Below, piece by piece: positions 38,759 to 46,850 of a stretch of DNA of 64,000 bases. The DNA comes from Streptomyces lydicus. Lineage in GTDB: Bacteria > Actinomycetota > Actinomycetes > Streptomycetales > Streptomycetaceae. The stretch spans positions 124,001 through 188,000 of the forward strand of contig NZ_CP017157.1 of the NCBI RefSeq assembly GCF_001729485.1. Reading direction: 5' to 3'. How positions within the stretch are numbered: the first letter of the stretch is position 1; each line of letters opens with the position of its first letter. The notes beneath the pieces were generated by a model. It saw only the letters and a program-made list of their open reading frames with translations. It made no database searches and was not told the origin of the DNA. A program made the position numbers and the translations under genes.

Positions 38759-39490
38759 GTGCAGGGACGACTGGTGACCTTGGAATGGCCCGGCGACGAC
38801 GACTGGGCCGCGATCGCCTCCTGGCTGCGGCCCGGCTCGCCGGCCGCCGTACTCAGCGGGGACTGGGAACTGCTGGGCGCCGCCGAGGTCGAGCAGGCCA
38901 ACCGCTCGGGCCGGGTCCACAACCTGGTGATCCGCGCCAAGGACGGCGAGCGCATCGGGACCGTGAGCTACCAGCGCTCCGGCCGGATCGGCGGCTACAC
39001 CGTCGGCGGCGCGATCGGCTCGCCCGAGCTGTGGCGCCGCGGCTACGGCGCGGAGGCCGTCGTGCTGCTCGTCGACTACCTCTTCCACCAGCTCGACGCC
39101 CACAAGGTGCAGGTCACCACCGCCGGTTACAACAAGGGCATCATCCGGCTGATGACCAAGACCCAGTTCGTGGTCGAGGGCATCCTGCGGGACCACTGCT
39201 ACCTCGACGGCGAGTACCACGACGCGATCGTGTGGGGCCTGCTGCGCGACGAGCACTACGCCTCGCTCAAGCCCAGCGACGACAACCGCGTACTGGCCGT
39301 CGGGCTCGCGGACTTCGTCCCCGAGGACGACAAGACGCAGGCCCGCGCCGTGCTCGCGGAGCACCTGGCGAGCACCGGGCGCACCGCGCTGGCGCCCTAC
39401 CTCGACGGGGCGGCGCCCCGACCGGCCGCGGTGCCCGCGGACCCGTCCGACGCCGCCGGCCGCGCCGAGCCCGCGCGAGGTGCCGCATGA
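38759..39490 (+). CDS. GNAT-family acyltransferase, candidate peptide N-acyltransferase
   Basis: A 243-residue GNAT protein of the RimJ/RimL type. The CoA-binding segment reads LWRRGYGAEAVVLLVDYLF near residue 84, following GERIGTVSYQRSGRIGGYTV. The last 40 residues are a Pro/Ala-rich tail. Its ATGA overlap with the LanKC gene and its place after the ketosynthase make it the best candidate to transfer the acyl chain to the N-terminus of the processed lanthipeptide, as reported for the GNAT enzyme of the goadvionin lipolanthine pathway. Start GTG 38759 has AAGGAGG upstream. The function is inferred from context. Confidence 0.82.
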   Translation: MQGRLVTLEWPGDDDWAAIASWLRPGSPAAVLSGDWELLGAAEVEQANRSGRVHNLVIRAKDGERIGTVSYQRSGRIGGYTVGGAIGSPELWRRGYGAEAVVLLVDYLFHQLDAHKVQVTTAGYNKGIIRLMTKTQFVVEGILRDHCYLDGEYHDAIVWGLLRDEHYASLKPSDDNRVLAVGLADFVPEDDKTQARAVLAEHLASTGRTALAPYLDGAAPRPAAVPADPSDAAGRAEPARGAA

Positions 39491-42168
39491 GAGACGGCGC
39501 CGAGAGCTTCGCCCTGGCCGACCGCACCTTCTTCGACTGGCCGGGCAACTGGGACCTGGAAGCCACCCGCTTCCCCGCCCCGCCCCTGCCCGACGGCTGG
39601 ACCCACGACGAGAACGAAGCCTGGGCCTTCTGCCGCCCGCCCGAGGACCGCCTCCCCGACCAGGGCTGGAAGATCCACGTCAGCGCGGCCCCCGACGACG
39701 CCGCCCGCACCATCGCCGACGTCGCCGCCTACTGCACCCGGCACGGCCTGACGTTCAAGTACCTCAAGAGCGCCAACGTCCTGCGCGCCCTGAGCCGCAA
39801 GTACGCCCAGCGCTCCTCGGCCGGCAAGCTGCTGACCGTCTACCCCGTCGACGAGGCCGACCTGGCCCGCACCCTCGAAGGGCTCGACGCGCTGGTCGGC
39901 GGCCGCCCCGGCCCGTACGTCCTGACCGACCTGCGCTTCCGCGAGGGCCCGCTCTACGTCCGCTACGGCGGCTTCCGCACCCACTACACGGAAGACGCCG
40001 ACGGCGAACTGGTCACGGCCTTCCACCGCCCCGACGGCACCCCGGAGCCGGACCGCCGCACCCCCGTCTTCCACACCCCCGACTGGGTCACGGTCCCCGA
40101 CGTGCTGAAGGAATCGCTGGCCGCCCGGCAGGCGCTGGACGACTTCCCCTACCGGATCACCGGGGCGCTGCAGTTCTCCAACGGCGGCGGCGTCTACCGC
40201 GCCGCGCCGCTCGGCACGGACGCCCTCGGTGCGGGCGAGACCGGTGTCGTCCTCAAGGAGGGACGGCCGTGGTCCGGGACGGACGGCGTCGGCCGCGACG
40301 CGGTCACCCGGCTCGCCCACGAGCACCGGATGCTCCAGCGGCTGGCCGGCCTCCCCGGGATACCGCGGACCTTCGGCACCCTCCAGGTGCGCGACCACCT
40401 CTTCCTGGTGCTGGAGGACATCGAGGGCCAGGACTTCCAGACCTGGCTCGCCGCCCACCACCCGCTGACCGTGCCGGACCCCGACGAGCAGGCCGTCGCG
40501 GACTACAGGGACCGCGCACTCGCCCTGTTCGGCCGCATCGAGGCGCTGGTCGCCGCGGTGCACGGGCGCGGCGTCCGGATCGGTGACCTGCACCCGGGCA
40601 ACCTCATCATCAAGCCGGGCGACGAACCCGTCCTCCTCGACTTCGAGGTCGCCGACGAGATCGACCGGGCCACCCCCAGCAGCCTGGGCGCCCCCGGCTT
40701 CCACCGCGCCGACGCGACCGGCGCGGACGGGGACCGCTACGCCCTCGCCGCGATCGGCCTGTGGCTCTTCCTGCCGCTGGCCGCCCTCGGCGGGCTCGCC
40801 CCCGACAAGGCCCCCGCCCTGCTGGCCACCGCCGCCGAGCGCTACGCCCTGCCGGACGCGCTGGTGGCGCGGCTGGCGCCGCAGCTGGCCCCCAACGACG
40901 ACACGACGTCCGAACTCCGCTCCCTGCCAGGGACGTTCCCACCCAGCGACGTCCTGGCCTCCCTGGGCCGCGGGCTGCGCGAGAGCGCCACCCCGCACCG
41001 CGCCGACCGGCTCCACCCCGGCGACTTCGAGCAGTTCGTCGAGGGGGGCGCGGGCTTCGGCCACGGCGCCGCCGGTGTCCTGTGGGCCCGGCACACCGTC
41101 CTCGGGGAGCGCGACGAGGAGGGCGCGGCCTGGCTGCGCGCCGCCGTCGACCGGGTCCCCGCCGAGCGGATCGGCTTCTACGACGGCCTGCACGGCATGG
41201 CCTACGTCTTACAGGAGCTCGGCGACGACGAGGCGGCCCAACGGGCCCTCGACCGCGCCGCGGACCGGCTCCCCGTGCGCCACTGCCCCAGCCTCTACCG
41301 CGGCCTCTCCGGCGTCGGCCTGAACCTGCTGCACTTCGCCGACGCCCTGGACCGCCCCGACCTGCGCAAGCAGGCCCTCGACCTGGCCGGCCGGGTCACC
41401 GAACGACTGGCCGCGGCCCGCACCGAACCCGTCGAGCGCAGGCGCCGACGCGGTGCGCAGGACGCCGCCGGGCTGATGTACGGCTGGTCGGGCGCCGCGC
41501 TCTTCCTGCTGCGCGCCCACCAGGCCACCGGCGACCCCGGGTTGCTGGACCAGGCGGTGCTCGCCGTCCACCGCGACCTCGACCGGTGTTCCCCCGGCCC
41601 GCAGGACACCCTCCAGGTGGACGAGGGCTTCCGGCTCCTGCCCTACCTGGACAACGGCAGCGCCGGGATCGCCCTGGTGGCCGCCGCGCTGCTGGACCAC
41701 CGGGACGACGACCGGATCCACCAGGCCCTGCCCGCCCTGCTGCGCGCCTGCGCCGCCGACTTCGTCATCGAGTCCGGCCTGCTGGGCGGACGCGCGGGAC
41801 TGCTCGCCACCCTGGCGGCCCTCCGCGAACGGGCGGCGCTCCCACCGGAACGGACCGACCGCTACCTGCGCCGGCACCTGACCAACCTCGGCCAGCACGC
41901 CATGACGCGGAACGGGGCGGTGGTCTTCCCCTGCGACGGCCGCGCCCGGATCTCCATGGACCTGGCCGGCGGCGGCGCCGGAGTCCTGCTGGCGCTCTCC
42001 ACCACCGAACGGGGCACCCCGCTGCTGCCGTTCCTCACAGACTCGCGCCCCGCGGCGGCCGTTCATCCGGCCGCACCGGGACGCGTCGGCGGCGCCCACG
42101 GTGCCGTCACCCCCACCGCCCCGTCCGGGGCAGCGGGCACTGCGCACCACGGAAGGGAGGTGTCGTAA
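39487..42168 (+). CDS. lanKC: Class III lanthipeptide synthetase
   Basis: An 893-residue three-domain enzyme that phosphorylates precursor Ser/Thr, eliminates phosphate, and cyclises onto dehydro-residues. The N-terminal lyase-type region (residues 1-210) includes TFKYLKSANVLRALSRKYAQ and GPYVLTDLRFREGPLYVRYG. The kinase region (about 215-500) has GGVYRA, RLAHEHRMLQRL, IGDLHPGNLII (catalytic Asp near 367) and LLDFEVADE. The C-terminal cyclase region (about 510-870) has LanC-like glycine repeats FYDGLHGMAYVL, LYRGLSGVGLNLL, MYGWSGAALFLL and LDNGSAGIAL without the zinc-ligand set, as in class III. A TTA codon lies at 41209-41211 (residue 575). It is followed with no gap by the first precursor gene. 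Confidence 0.95.
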   Translation: MRDGAESFALADRTFFDWPGNWDLEATRFPAPPLPDGWTHDENEAWAFCRPPEDRLPDQGWKIHVSAAPDDAARTIADVAAYCTRHGLTFKYLKSANVLRALSRKYAQRSSAGKLLTVYPVDEADLARTLEGLDALVGGRPGPYVLTDLRFREGPLYVRYGGFRTHYTEDADGELVTAFHRPDGTPEPDRRTPVFHTPDWVTVPDVLKESLAARQALDDFPYRITGALQFSNGGGVYRAAPLGTDALGAGETGVVLKEGRPWSGTDGVGRDAVTRLAHEHRMLQRLAGLPGIPRTFGTLQVRDHLFLVLEDIEGQDFQTWLAAHHPLTVPDPDEQAVADYRDRALALFGRIEALVAAVHGRGVRIGDLHPGNLIIKPGDEPVLLDFEVADEIDRATPSSLGAPGFHRADATGADGDRYALAAIGLWLFLPLAALGGLAPDKAPALLATAAERYALPDALVARLAPQLAPNDDTTSELRSLPGTFPPSDVLASLGRGLRESATPHRADRLHPGDFEQFVEGGAGFGHGAAGVLWARHTVLGERDEEGAAWLRAAVDRVPAERIGFYDGLHGMAYVLQELGDDEAAQRALDRAADRLPVRHCPSLYRGLSGVGLNLLHFADALDRPDLRKQALDLAGRVTERLAAARTEPVERRRRRGAQDAAGLMYGWSGAALFLLRAHQATGDPGLLDQAVLAVHRDLDRCSPGPQDTLQVDEGFRLLPYLDNGSAGIALVAAALLDHRDDDRIHQALPALLRACAADFVIESGLLGGRAGLLATLAALRERAALPPERTDRYLRRHLTNLGQHAMTRNGAVVFPCDGRARISMDLAGGGAGVLLALSTTERGTPLLPFLTDSRPAAAVHPAAPGRVGGAHGAVTPTAPSGAAGTAHHGREVS

Positions 42169-42255
42169 ATGACCATCATGGATCTTCAGGGTCTGGAGGT
42201 GCCGGGCGAGCGTGACGCCCAGGCTCTCGGCTCCACCGTCTCCGGCGGCTGCTGA
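42169..42255 (+). CDS. lanA1: Class III lanthipeptide precursor, copy 1
   Basis: A 28-codon gene starting at the base after the lanKC stop; GGAAGGGAGG inside the end of lanKC is its ribosome site. The leader begins MTIMDLQGLEVPGE, with the DLQ-x-L-E motif like the LLDLQ-type motif of class III leaders (AmfS/SapB type). The predicted core is the C-terminal STVSGGC, in which Ser-x2-Ser-x2-Cys is the labionin/avionin-type crosslink pattern. Such a small core is unusual. It is near-identical to copies 2 and 3, which have Ile in place of Val at residue 24. Confidence 0.88.
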   Translation: MTIMDLQGLEVPGERDAQALGSTVSGGC

Positions 42256-42261
42256 CGCGAC

Positions 42262-42300
42262 GCCGGACGGGCCGCGCACCGAAATGCACGGCCCGCCGGC
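42262..42300 (+). terminator. Hairpin between precursor copies 1 and 2
   Basis: GCCGGACGGGCCGCGCA (42262-42278) pairs with 42285-42300 apart from one bulged A and one mismatch, with a CCGAAA loop. No T-run follows, so it may act as an attenuator or as an RNA-processing/stability element for the lanKC-lanA1 transcript rather than a full stop. Confidence 0.6.
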
Positions 42301-42380
42301 TCCAGGTGTCCCGCAACGGCACCTGGTACGTCACCACCGTTGATCATCCGCGACTCACCCTCGGAAGGAGGTGTCGACAA

Positions 42381-42467
42381 ATGACCATCATGGATCTTCA
42401 GGGTCTGGAGGTGCCGGGCGAGCGTGACGCCCAGGCGCTCGGCTCCACCATCAGCGGCGGCTGCTGA
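42381..42467 (+). CDS. lanA2: Class III lanthipeptide precursor, copy 2
   Basis: A 28-codon gene, near-identical to copy 1 in leader and core, with predicted core STISGGC. AAGGAGG just upstream (about 42364-42371) is its own ribosome site, conserved with the other copies. It is separated from copy 1 by a 125-base spacer with two hairpins and from copy 3 by a spacer with tandem repeats. Encodes the same leader motif DLQGLE. All three would be LanKC substrates. Confidence 0.88.
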   Translation: MTIMDLQGLEVPGERDAQALGSTISGGC

Positions 42468-42480
42468 ACCGGCTGACCCT

Positions 42481-42540
42481 TTGACCACACGGTGCTTGAT
42501 CACACGAGGTTTGCTCACACGTTTGATCACACGGTGCTCG
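42481..42540. repeat. Tandem TTGAYCACACG repeats between precursor copies 2 and 3
   Basis: Four related 11-base units occur at 42481 (TTGACCACACG), 42496 (TTGATCACACG), 42511 (TTGCTCACACG) and 42523 (TTGATCACACG), spaced 15, 15 and 12 bases. A longer form TTGAYCACACGGTGCT is at 42481-42496 and 42523-42538. They lie in the spacer and could be a protein-binding array or a promoter element for copy 3. Confidence 0.7.
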
Positions 42541-42608
42541 GTTTCCACCACGCACCGTGCATACCACCGTACACACGTTCACCGATTCTCGGAAGGGAGG
42601 TGTCGACA

Positions 42609-42695
42609 ATGACCATCATGGACCTTCAGGGCCTGGAGGTGCCGGGCGAGCGTGACGCCCAGGCGCTCGGCTCCACCATCAGCGGCGGTTGCTGA
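42609..42695 (+). CDS. lanA3: Class III lanthipeptide precursor, copy 3
   Basis: A 28-codon gene with the same peptide as copy 2 (core STISGGC); it differs from copy 2 only in silent or near-silent bases. GGAAGGGAGG lies just upstream. A strong terminator follows 7 bases after the stop, so this is the last gene of the ketosynthase-GNAT-lanKC-lanA operon. Three copies should raise precursor supply relative to the enzyme. Confidence 0.88.
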   Translation: MTIMDLQGLEVPGERDAQALGSTISGGC

Positions 42696-42701
42696 CACGG
42701 C

Positions 42702-42749
42702 GCCCGGTGGTCCCGCACTACGGTGCGGGCCACCGGGCCCCTGTGTTTT
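42702..42749 (+). terminator. Rho-independent terminator after the precursor genes
   Basis: GCCCGGTGGTCCCGCAC (42702-42718) pairs with 42723-42738 apart from a bulged T, loop TACG, followed by CCTGTGTTTT. It closes the core operon. Confidence 0.9.
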
Positions 42750-42813
42750 CTGACGTCAGTCCCCGGCCGTCGGGCACCTCTCGCACGGCCACCGGCCAAC
42801 GGACGGAGGCCAG

Positions 42814-44643
42814 TTGAACCGGCAAGTGGGCCCGGCCCGCTCCCTGTGCGTCATCGGCTGCGGCCCGCGCGGCACCTCGATCGTCGAGCGGATCCTCGCC
42901 AACGTCCCCGCCCTGTACGGCGACCGGCCGCTGGACCTGCACGTCGTCGACCCGTACCCGCCCGGCGCCGGCCGCACCTGGCGCACCGACCAGCCCGGCC
43001 TGCTGTGGATGAACTCCGCCGCCGAGCAGGTCACCCTGTACCCCGACGCGAGCGTGGACTGCGCGGGCCCGCCGCGCCCCGGACCCACCACCGCCGGATG
43101 GCTCGACGCCCCGCTGCACGACGGGGCCTACGCCGCCCGCCGCGACCAGGGCCGCTACCTGCGCCACTTCTTCGACACCGTCACCCGCGAACTCCCCGCC
43201 ACGGTGCGGCTGTACGTCCACCGGGCGCGCGCCGTCGACCTGCGCCGGGTGACCGCGGACGGCCTGCCGCCGGCGCCGGGGGACACCCCGGCAGGCCGCC
43301 AGCAGGTGGTCCTCGACTCCGGCGAGGCACCCTTCCTGGCCGACCGGGTCGTCCTCGCCCAGGGCCACCTGGAGACCCGCACCGACCCCGCGCCGCCCGG
43401 CCTGACCCGGATCGGCCCGGGCCCCGCCGACCCGGACGCGCTGGCCGCCGTGCCGCCCGGCGAACCCGTCCTGGTCCGCGGACTGGGGCTGGTCTTCATC
43501 GACTGCCTGGCGCTGCTGACCGAGGGCCGCGGCGGCCGCTTCGTCCGCACCGCCCCCGGCGGGCCGCTGCGCTACCTGCCCTCCGGACGCGAGCCGCGGC
43601 TGTACGCGGGCTCCCGCCGCGGGGTCCCGCTGCCGCCCAAACCGGCGCGCGGCGCCCCGGACGCCCCGGCCGCGGCCCCCGCCGCCCCGCGCTTCGCCAC
43701 CCTCGACGCCTGCCGCGCCCGGCTGGCCCGTCCCGCCGCCGCCTTCGGCCGCGACGTCTGGCCGCTGGTGCTCGCCGAACTGGGCTGGTGCCACTACCGC
43801 GCGCTCTTCGCCGAGCGGCCCGCCCGTACCCGGATGAGCCGGCAGGACTTCGAGGACCAGTACGCGCTGCTGCACACCGACCCCGAGCGGCTGGCCAAGC
43901 TCGCCCGCGAGGCGGTGCCCGACCCCGCCGACCGGCTCGACCTGGACCGGCTGGCGGACCCGCTCGCCGGGCTGCGGTTCGACCGGGCCGACGACCTCCA
44001 GCGGCAGGTGCGCGGCCATCTCGCCGAGGTCCTGCGCGGTCGTACGGGGCCCGCGCGCGGGGTCGCGACCGCCCTGGTCGACGGCCTGCAACGGGCCGGT
44101 GCGGTCATCGAGGAGCTGTGGCGAGCCGGCGACCTGGCGGCCGATCAGGTCAGCGAGGCGCTGGGCCTCTTCGCGATCGGCACCCACCTCAGCTCGGGCC
44201 CGCCGCCGCTGCGCGCCGAGCAGCTGCTCGCGCTGGCCGAGGCGGGCGTGGTGACGTTCGTGGGACCCGGGATGCGGGTGGAGACCGCGGCGGCCGGCCG
44301 GCGCACGGTGTACCGGGCGACCAGCCCGGCGCTGCCCGGCGTCGCCCACGAGGCGGCCGTCCTGCTCGACGCCCGGCTGGCGGCGCCCGCACCCGAGCGG
44401 GCCGCCGATCCCCTGCTGCGCGCCCTGCTGTCCCGCGGCGAACTGGCGGCCGAGCGCACCGCGGACGGCGCCGCGAGCGGGATGCTGCGGCTGTCCGGCG
44501 CGGGACTGCACCCGATCGGTGCGGACGGCACCGAGCACCGCGACCGGATCGTCGCCGGGCCGGCGCAGTTCCCCCGCCCGGGAACCAACGCCGTCTACTT
44601 CCGGCAGAACGACGCGATCGCCCGCAGCCTGCTCGGCGACTGA
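42814..44643 (+). CDS. FAD/NAD(P)-binding protein of unknown reaction
   Basis: A 609-residue protein with an N-terminal dinucleotide fold: SLCVIGCGPRGTSIVERILA near residue 9, then ALYGDRPLDLHVVDPYPPGA. PGLLWMNSAAEQVTLYPD follows. This matches the FAD-NAD(P)-binding family (NAD_binding_9 type), found beside several RiPP and siderophore gene sets. It begins with TTG 42814 after GGAGG; no ATG near the start fits. It comes 64 bases after the lanA terminator on the same strand. A redox tailoring step on the peptide or acyl chain is possible, but unknown. It is not a LanD-type cysteine decarboxylase. Confidence 0.82.
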   Translation: MNRQVGPARSLCVIGCGPRGTSIVERILANVPALYGDRPLDLHVVDPYPPGAGRTWRTDQPGLLWMNSAAEQVTLYPDASVDCAGPPRPGPTTAGWLDAPLHDGAYAARRDQGRYLRHFFDTVTRELPATVRLYVHRARAVDLRRVTADGLPPAPGDTPAGRQQVVLDSGEAPFLADRVVLAQGHLETRTDPAPPGLTRIGPGPADPDALAAVPPGEPVLVRGLGLVFIDCLALLTEGRGGRFVRTAPGGPLRYLPSGREPRLYAGSRRGVPLPPKPARGAPDAPAAAPAAPRFATLDACRARLARPAAAFGRDVWPLVLAELGWCHYRALFAERPARTRMSRQDFEDQYALLHTDPERLAKLAREAVPDPADRLDLDRLADPLAGLRFDRADDLQRQVRGHLAEVLRGRTGPARGVATALVDGLQRAGAVIEELWRAGDLAADQVSEALGLFAIGTHLSSGPPPLRAEQLLALAEAGVVTFVGPGMRVETAAAGRRTVYRATSPALPGVAHEAAVLLDARLAAPAPERAADPLLRALLSRGELAAERTADGAASGMLRLSGAGLHPIGADGTEHRDRIVAGPAQFPRPGTNAVYFRQNDAIARSLLGD

Positions 44644-44677
44644 GCGCCCGCCCGGCACCGGGCCCGGGCCGGGCGGC

Positions 44678-45454
44678 TCACCCCTGCGGCGCGTTGATCC
44701 CGTACTGCTGCGCCAGGATCGCCGCCTGCACCCGGCTGCGCAGATGCAGCTTCGACAGGATCCGGCTGATGTGGGTCTTCACGGTGCCCTCGGCGAGGCT
44801 GAGGGTCTGTGCGATGGCGCTGTTGGGCAGCCCGCGGGCGATGCACGCGAGCACCTCCAGCTCCCGCTTGGTGAGGGAGTCCAGGGCCTGCGTGGTGTCG
44901 TCCGGCAGCCCGGCACCGGCCGGCAGCGGCGGTCCGGCCGCCGGTAAGCGGCCGCTGAACTCGGTGATCAGCCGCCGGGCGATGGCCGGGGTGAGGAACC
45001 CGTCGCCGTGCGCCACCTCCCGTACGGCGCTGACCAGCACCGCCGGCTCGGCGTTCTTCAGGATGAAGCCGCCGGCCCCGGCCCGCAGCGCCCCGAAGAT
45101 GTACTCGTTGAGGTCGAAGGTGGTCAGCACCAGCACCTCGGCCAGGCCGCGCTCGACGATCCTGCGGGTGGCGGCGACGCCATTGAGCAGCGGCATCTGC
45201 ACGTCCATCAGCACCACGTCGGGCCGCAGCTCGGCGGCCATCCGGACCGCCGCCTCCCCGTCACCGGCCTCGCCGACGACGGTGATGCCCGGGTCGGTCT
45301 GCAGTACCAGGACCAGCCCGGACCGCACGGCGGCCTGGTCGTCGGCCACCAGCACCCGTATGCCGGGCGGCCGCCGGTCCGCCCCCTCCCCCGGCGCGTC
45401 CGCCGTCGCGTCCTGCACGCTGTCCTCCACCGGCTGCCTCACTGGCTGTTCCAC
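44678..45454 (-). CDS. NarL/LuxR-type response regulator
   Basis: A 258-residue response regulator. The receiver domain shows RVLVADDQAAVRSGLVLVLQ, the phospho-acceptor Asp in PDVVLMDVQMPLLNG near residue 82, and VLVLTTFDLNEYIFGALRAG. The LuxR-type DNA-binding domain at the C-terminus reads LTKRELEVLACIARGLPNSA and GTVKTHISRILSKLHLRSRVQ. The start GTG 45454 includes a 30-residue polar N-terminal extension. It pairs with the histidine kinase directly upstream, 60 bases apart. Convergent with the FAD/NAD(P) gene. Confidence 0.95.
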   Translation of the reverse strand: MEQPVRQPVEDSVQDATADAPGEGADRRPPGIRVLVADDQAAVRSGLVLVLQTDPGITVVGEAGDGEAAVRMAAELRPDVVLMDVQMPLLNGVAATRRIVERGLAEVLVLTTFDLNEYIFGALRAGAGGFILKNAEPAVLVSAVREVAHGDGFLTPAIARRLITEFSGRLPAAGPPLPAGAGLPDDTTQALDSLTKRELEVLACIARGLPNSAIAQTLSLAEGTVKTHISRILSKLHLRSRVQAAILAQQYGINAPQG

Positions 45455-45514
45455 CTCTCGTCCTCACCGCCCCCGTGCCGGACCCGGGGCCGTGTCGCCC
45501 CGGGAGTCGTCCCC

Positions 45515-46783
45515 CTATGCGTTCTGGGTCAGCGGGAGCACCGCCCGTACCCGCCAGCGCCCGGGGGCGGTGCGGTCGGGTCCCGCGTCGAAGATGCCGC
45601 CGACCAGCGCGGCCCGCTCGGACATCCCGGCGAGCCCGGCGCCGGCACCGGTGGTCAGCTGCGCCACCGGCCGCTGCCGGGTCCGGCCGTCGGAGCGGGC
45701 CAGCGGGCTGTCGACCGAAATGGTCAGCTGCTCGGCGCCGGCCTCGCAGCGGATCCGCACCCGGCCCGCGGAGGCGTGCTTGAGGACGTTGGTCAGCGCC
45801 TCCTGCACGATGCGGTACGCGGTCACCTCGATCACCGACGACACCTCGGGGAAGCTCTCGGGGAAGTCGGTGTACAGGGTCAGCGCGGCGGCGTCGGCGG
45901 CCGGCCGGGCCTGCTCGACCAGCGCGCCCAGCGCGTTGAGCTGCGGCCGGTCCCAGTCGTCGTCCACGCCCCGGTCGGACCGCAGCAGCACCACCATCCG
46001 CCGCATTTCGGCCAGTCCCTGCACGCTGTTCTCGCGGATCACCGCCAGCGCCCGCAGCACCGGGTCCTCCTCGCCGTCGTCGTCCCGGCCGCCCTCCCGC
46101 TCCCGCTTGGCCTCGCTCAGCGACAGCACGGCGCTGGAGTGGATGGCGATCGCGCTGAGGTGGTTGGCCACCAGGTCGTGCAACTCCCGTGCCATCCGGG
46201 TGCGTTCGGTCTGCAGCACGGTCTTGCGGTCCAGTTCCGCCAGCCGGTTGATCTGCGCGGCGCGCTCCCGCTCGGTGTCCGCCCGCTCCTTGTGGTTCCG
46301 TATCAACACCCCGGTCCACACCGGGGAGATGAGCAGCAGGGCGACGATGACGCCGGTCGTCACCCCCTCCGAGCGGTCGCTGATCACGATCAGGGCGACG
46401 GTGGTGGCGAGCGTGACGGCGACGGTCCCGAACTGCAGCAGCCGGCACAGCCAGGTGGCCCCGTACAGGGCGGCCGCGTACAGCAGGTCGGTGTAGATCA
46501 GCACGGGGCCCAGACCGCCGCTCGACGTCATCTCCACGAGCACGGTCACGGTGCCGACGGCGACCGCCAGCGGGGGCAGGGCGCTGCGGTAGGCGGTCGC
46601 GGCACACAGCACGAGCACCGGCAGGACCGCCTGCCAGACGGCGATGTCGCCCCCCATCACCCGGGGGCCGCCCACCACGTACAGAATCAGACAGCCGGCG
46701 AAGAATCCCACGGCCAATCTGAGGTCGCGGAGCGGTATGGGGCGGCGGCGCGCGTGCGTTCTTGTGAAAAGACGTAACCACAC
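45515..46783 (-). CDS. NarL-type sensor histidine kinase
   Basis: A 422-residue sensor kinase. About five to six membrane segments occupy residues 25-165 (LAVGFFAGCLILYVVGGP, AVLPVLVLCAATAYRSAL, LLYAAALYGATWLCRLL and others). A HisKA_3-type dimerisation domain carries the phospho-accepting His in RMARELHDLVANHLSAIAIH near residue 202, and the ATPase domain includes IVQEALTNVLKHASAG and GAGAGLAGMSERAALVGG. No large extracellular sensor is present, so it may detect membrane or envelope change. If translation starts at GTG 46783, the third codon is TTA. Partner of the response regulator at 44678. Confidence 0.93.
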   Translation of the reverse strand: MWLRLFTRTHARRRPIPLRDLRLAVGFFAGCLILYVVGGPRVMGGDIAVWQAVLPVLVLCAATAYRSALPPLAVAVGTVTVLVEMTSSGGLGPVLIYTDLLYAAALYGATWLCRLLQFGTVAVTLATTVALIVISDRSEGVTTGVIVALLLISPVWTGVLIRNHKERADTERERAAQINRLAELDRKTVLQTERTRMARELHDLVANHLSAIAIHSSAVLSLSEAKREREGGRDDDGEEDPVLRALAVIRENSVQGLAEMRRMVVLLRSDRGVDDDWDRPQLNALGALVEQARPAADAAALTLYTDFPESFPEVSSVIEVTAYRIVQEALTNVLKHASAGRVRIRCEAGAEQLTISVDSPLARSDGRTRQRPVAQLTTGAGAGLAGMSERAALVGGIFDAGPDRTAPGRWRVRAVLPLTQNA

Positions 46784-46850
46784 ACGAGGACAGTACTGGG
46801 GCGTGTCGCCCGTTCTCTTGGCCCTGGCGCCCGAATTTGGGTCGGTCTCC

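Noticed and set aside
42723..46496. Plus-strand open frame of 1257 codons
   Set aside because: Another frame of the FAD/NAD(P)-binding gene and antisense to the two-component genes; composition is typical of GC-driven spurious frames.
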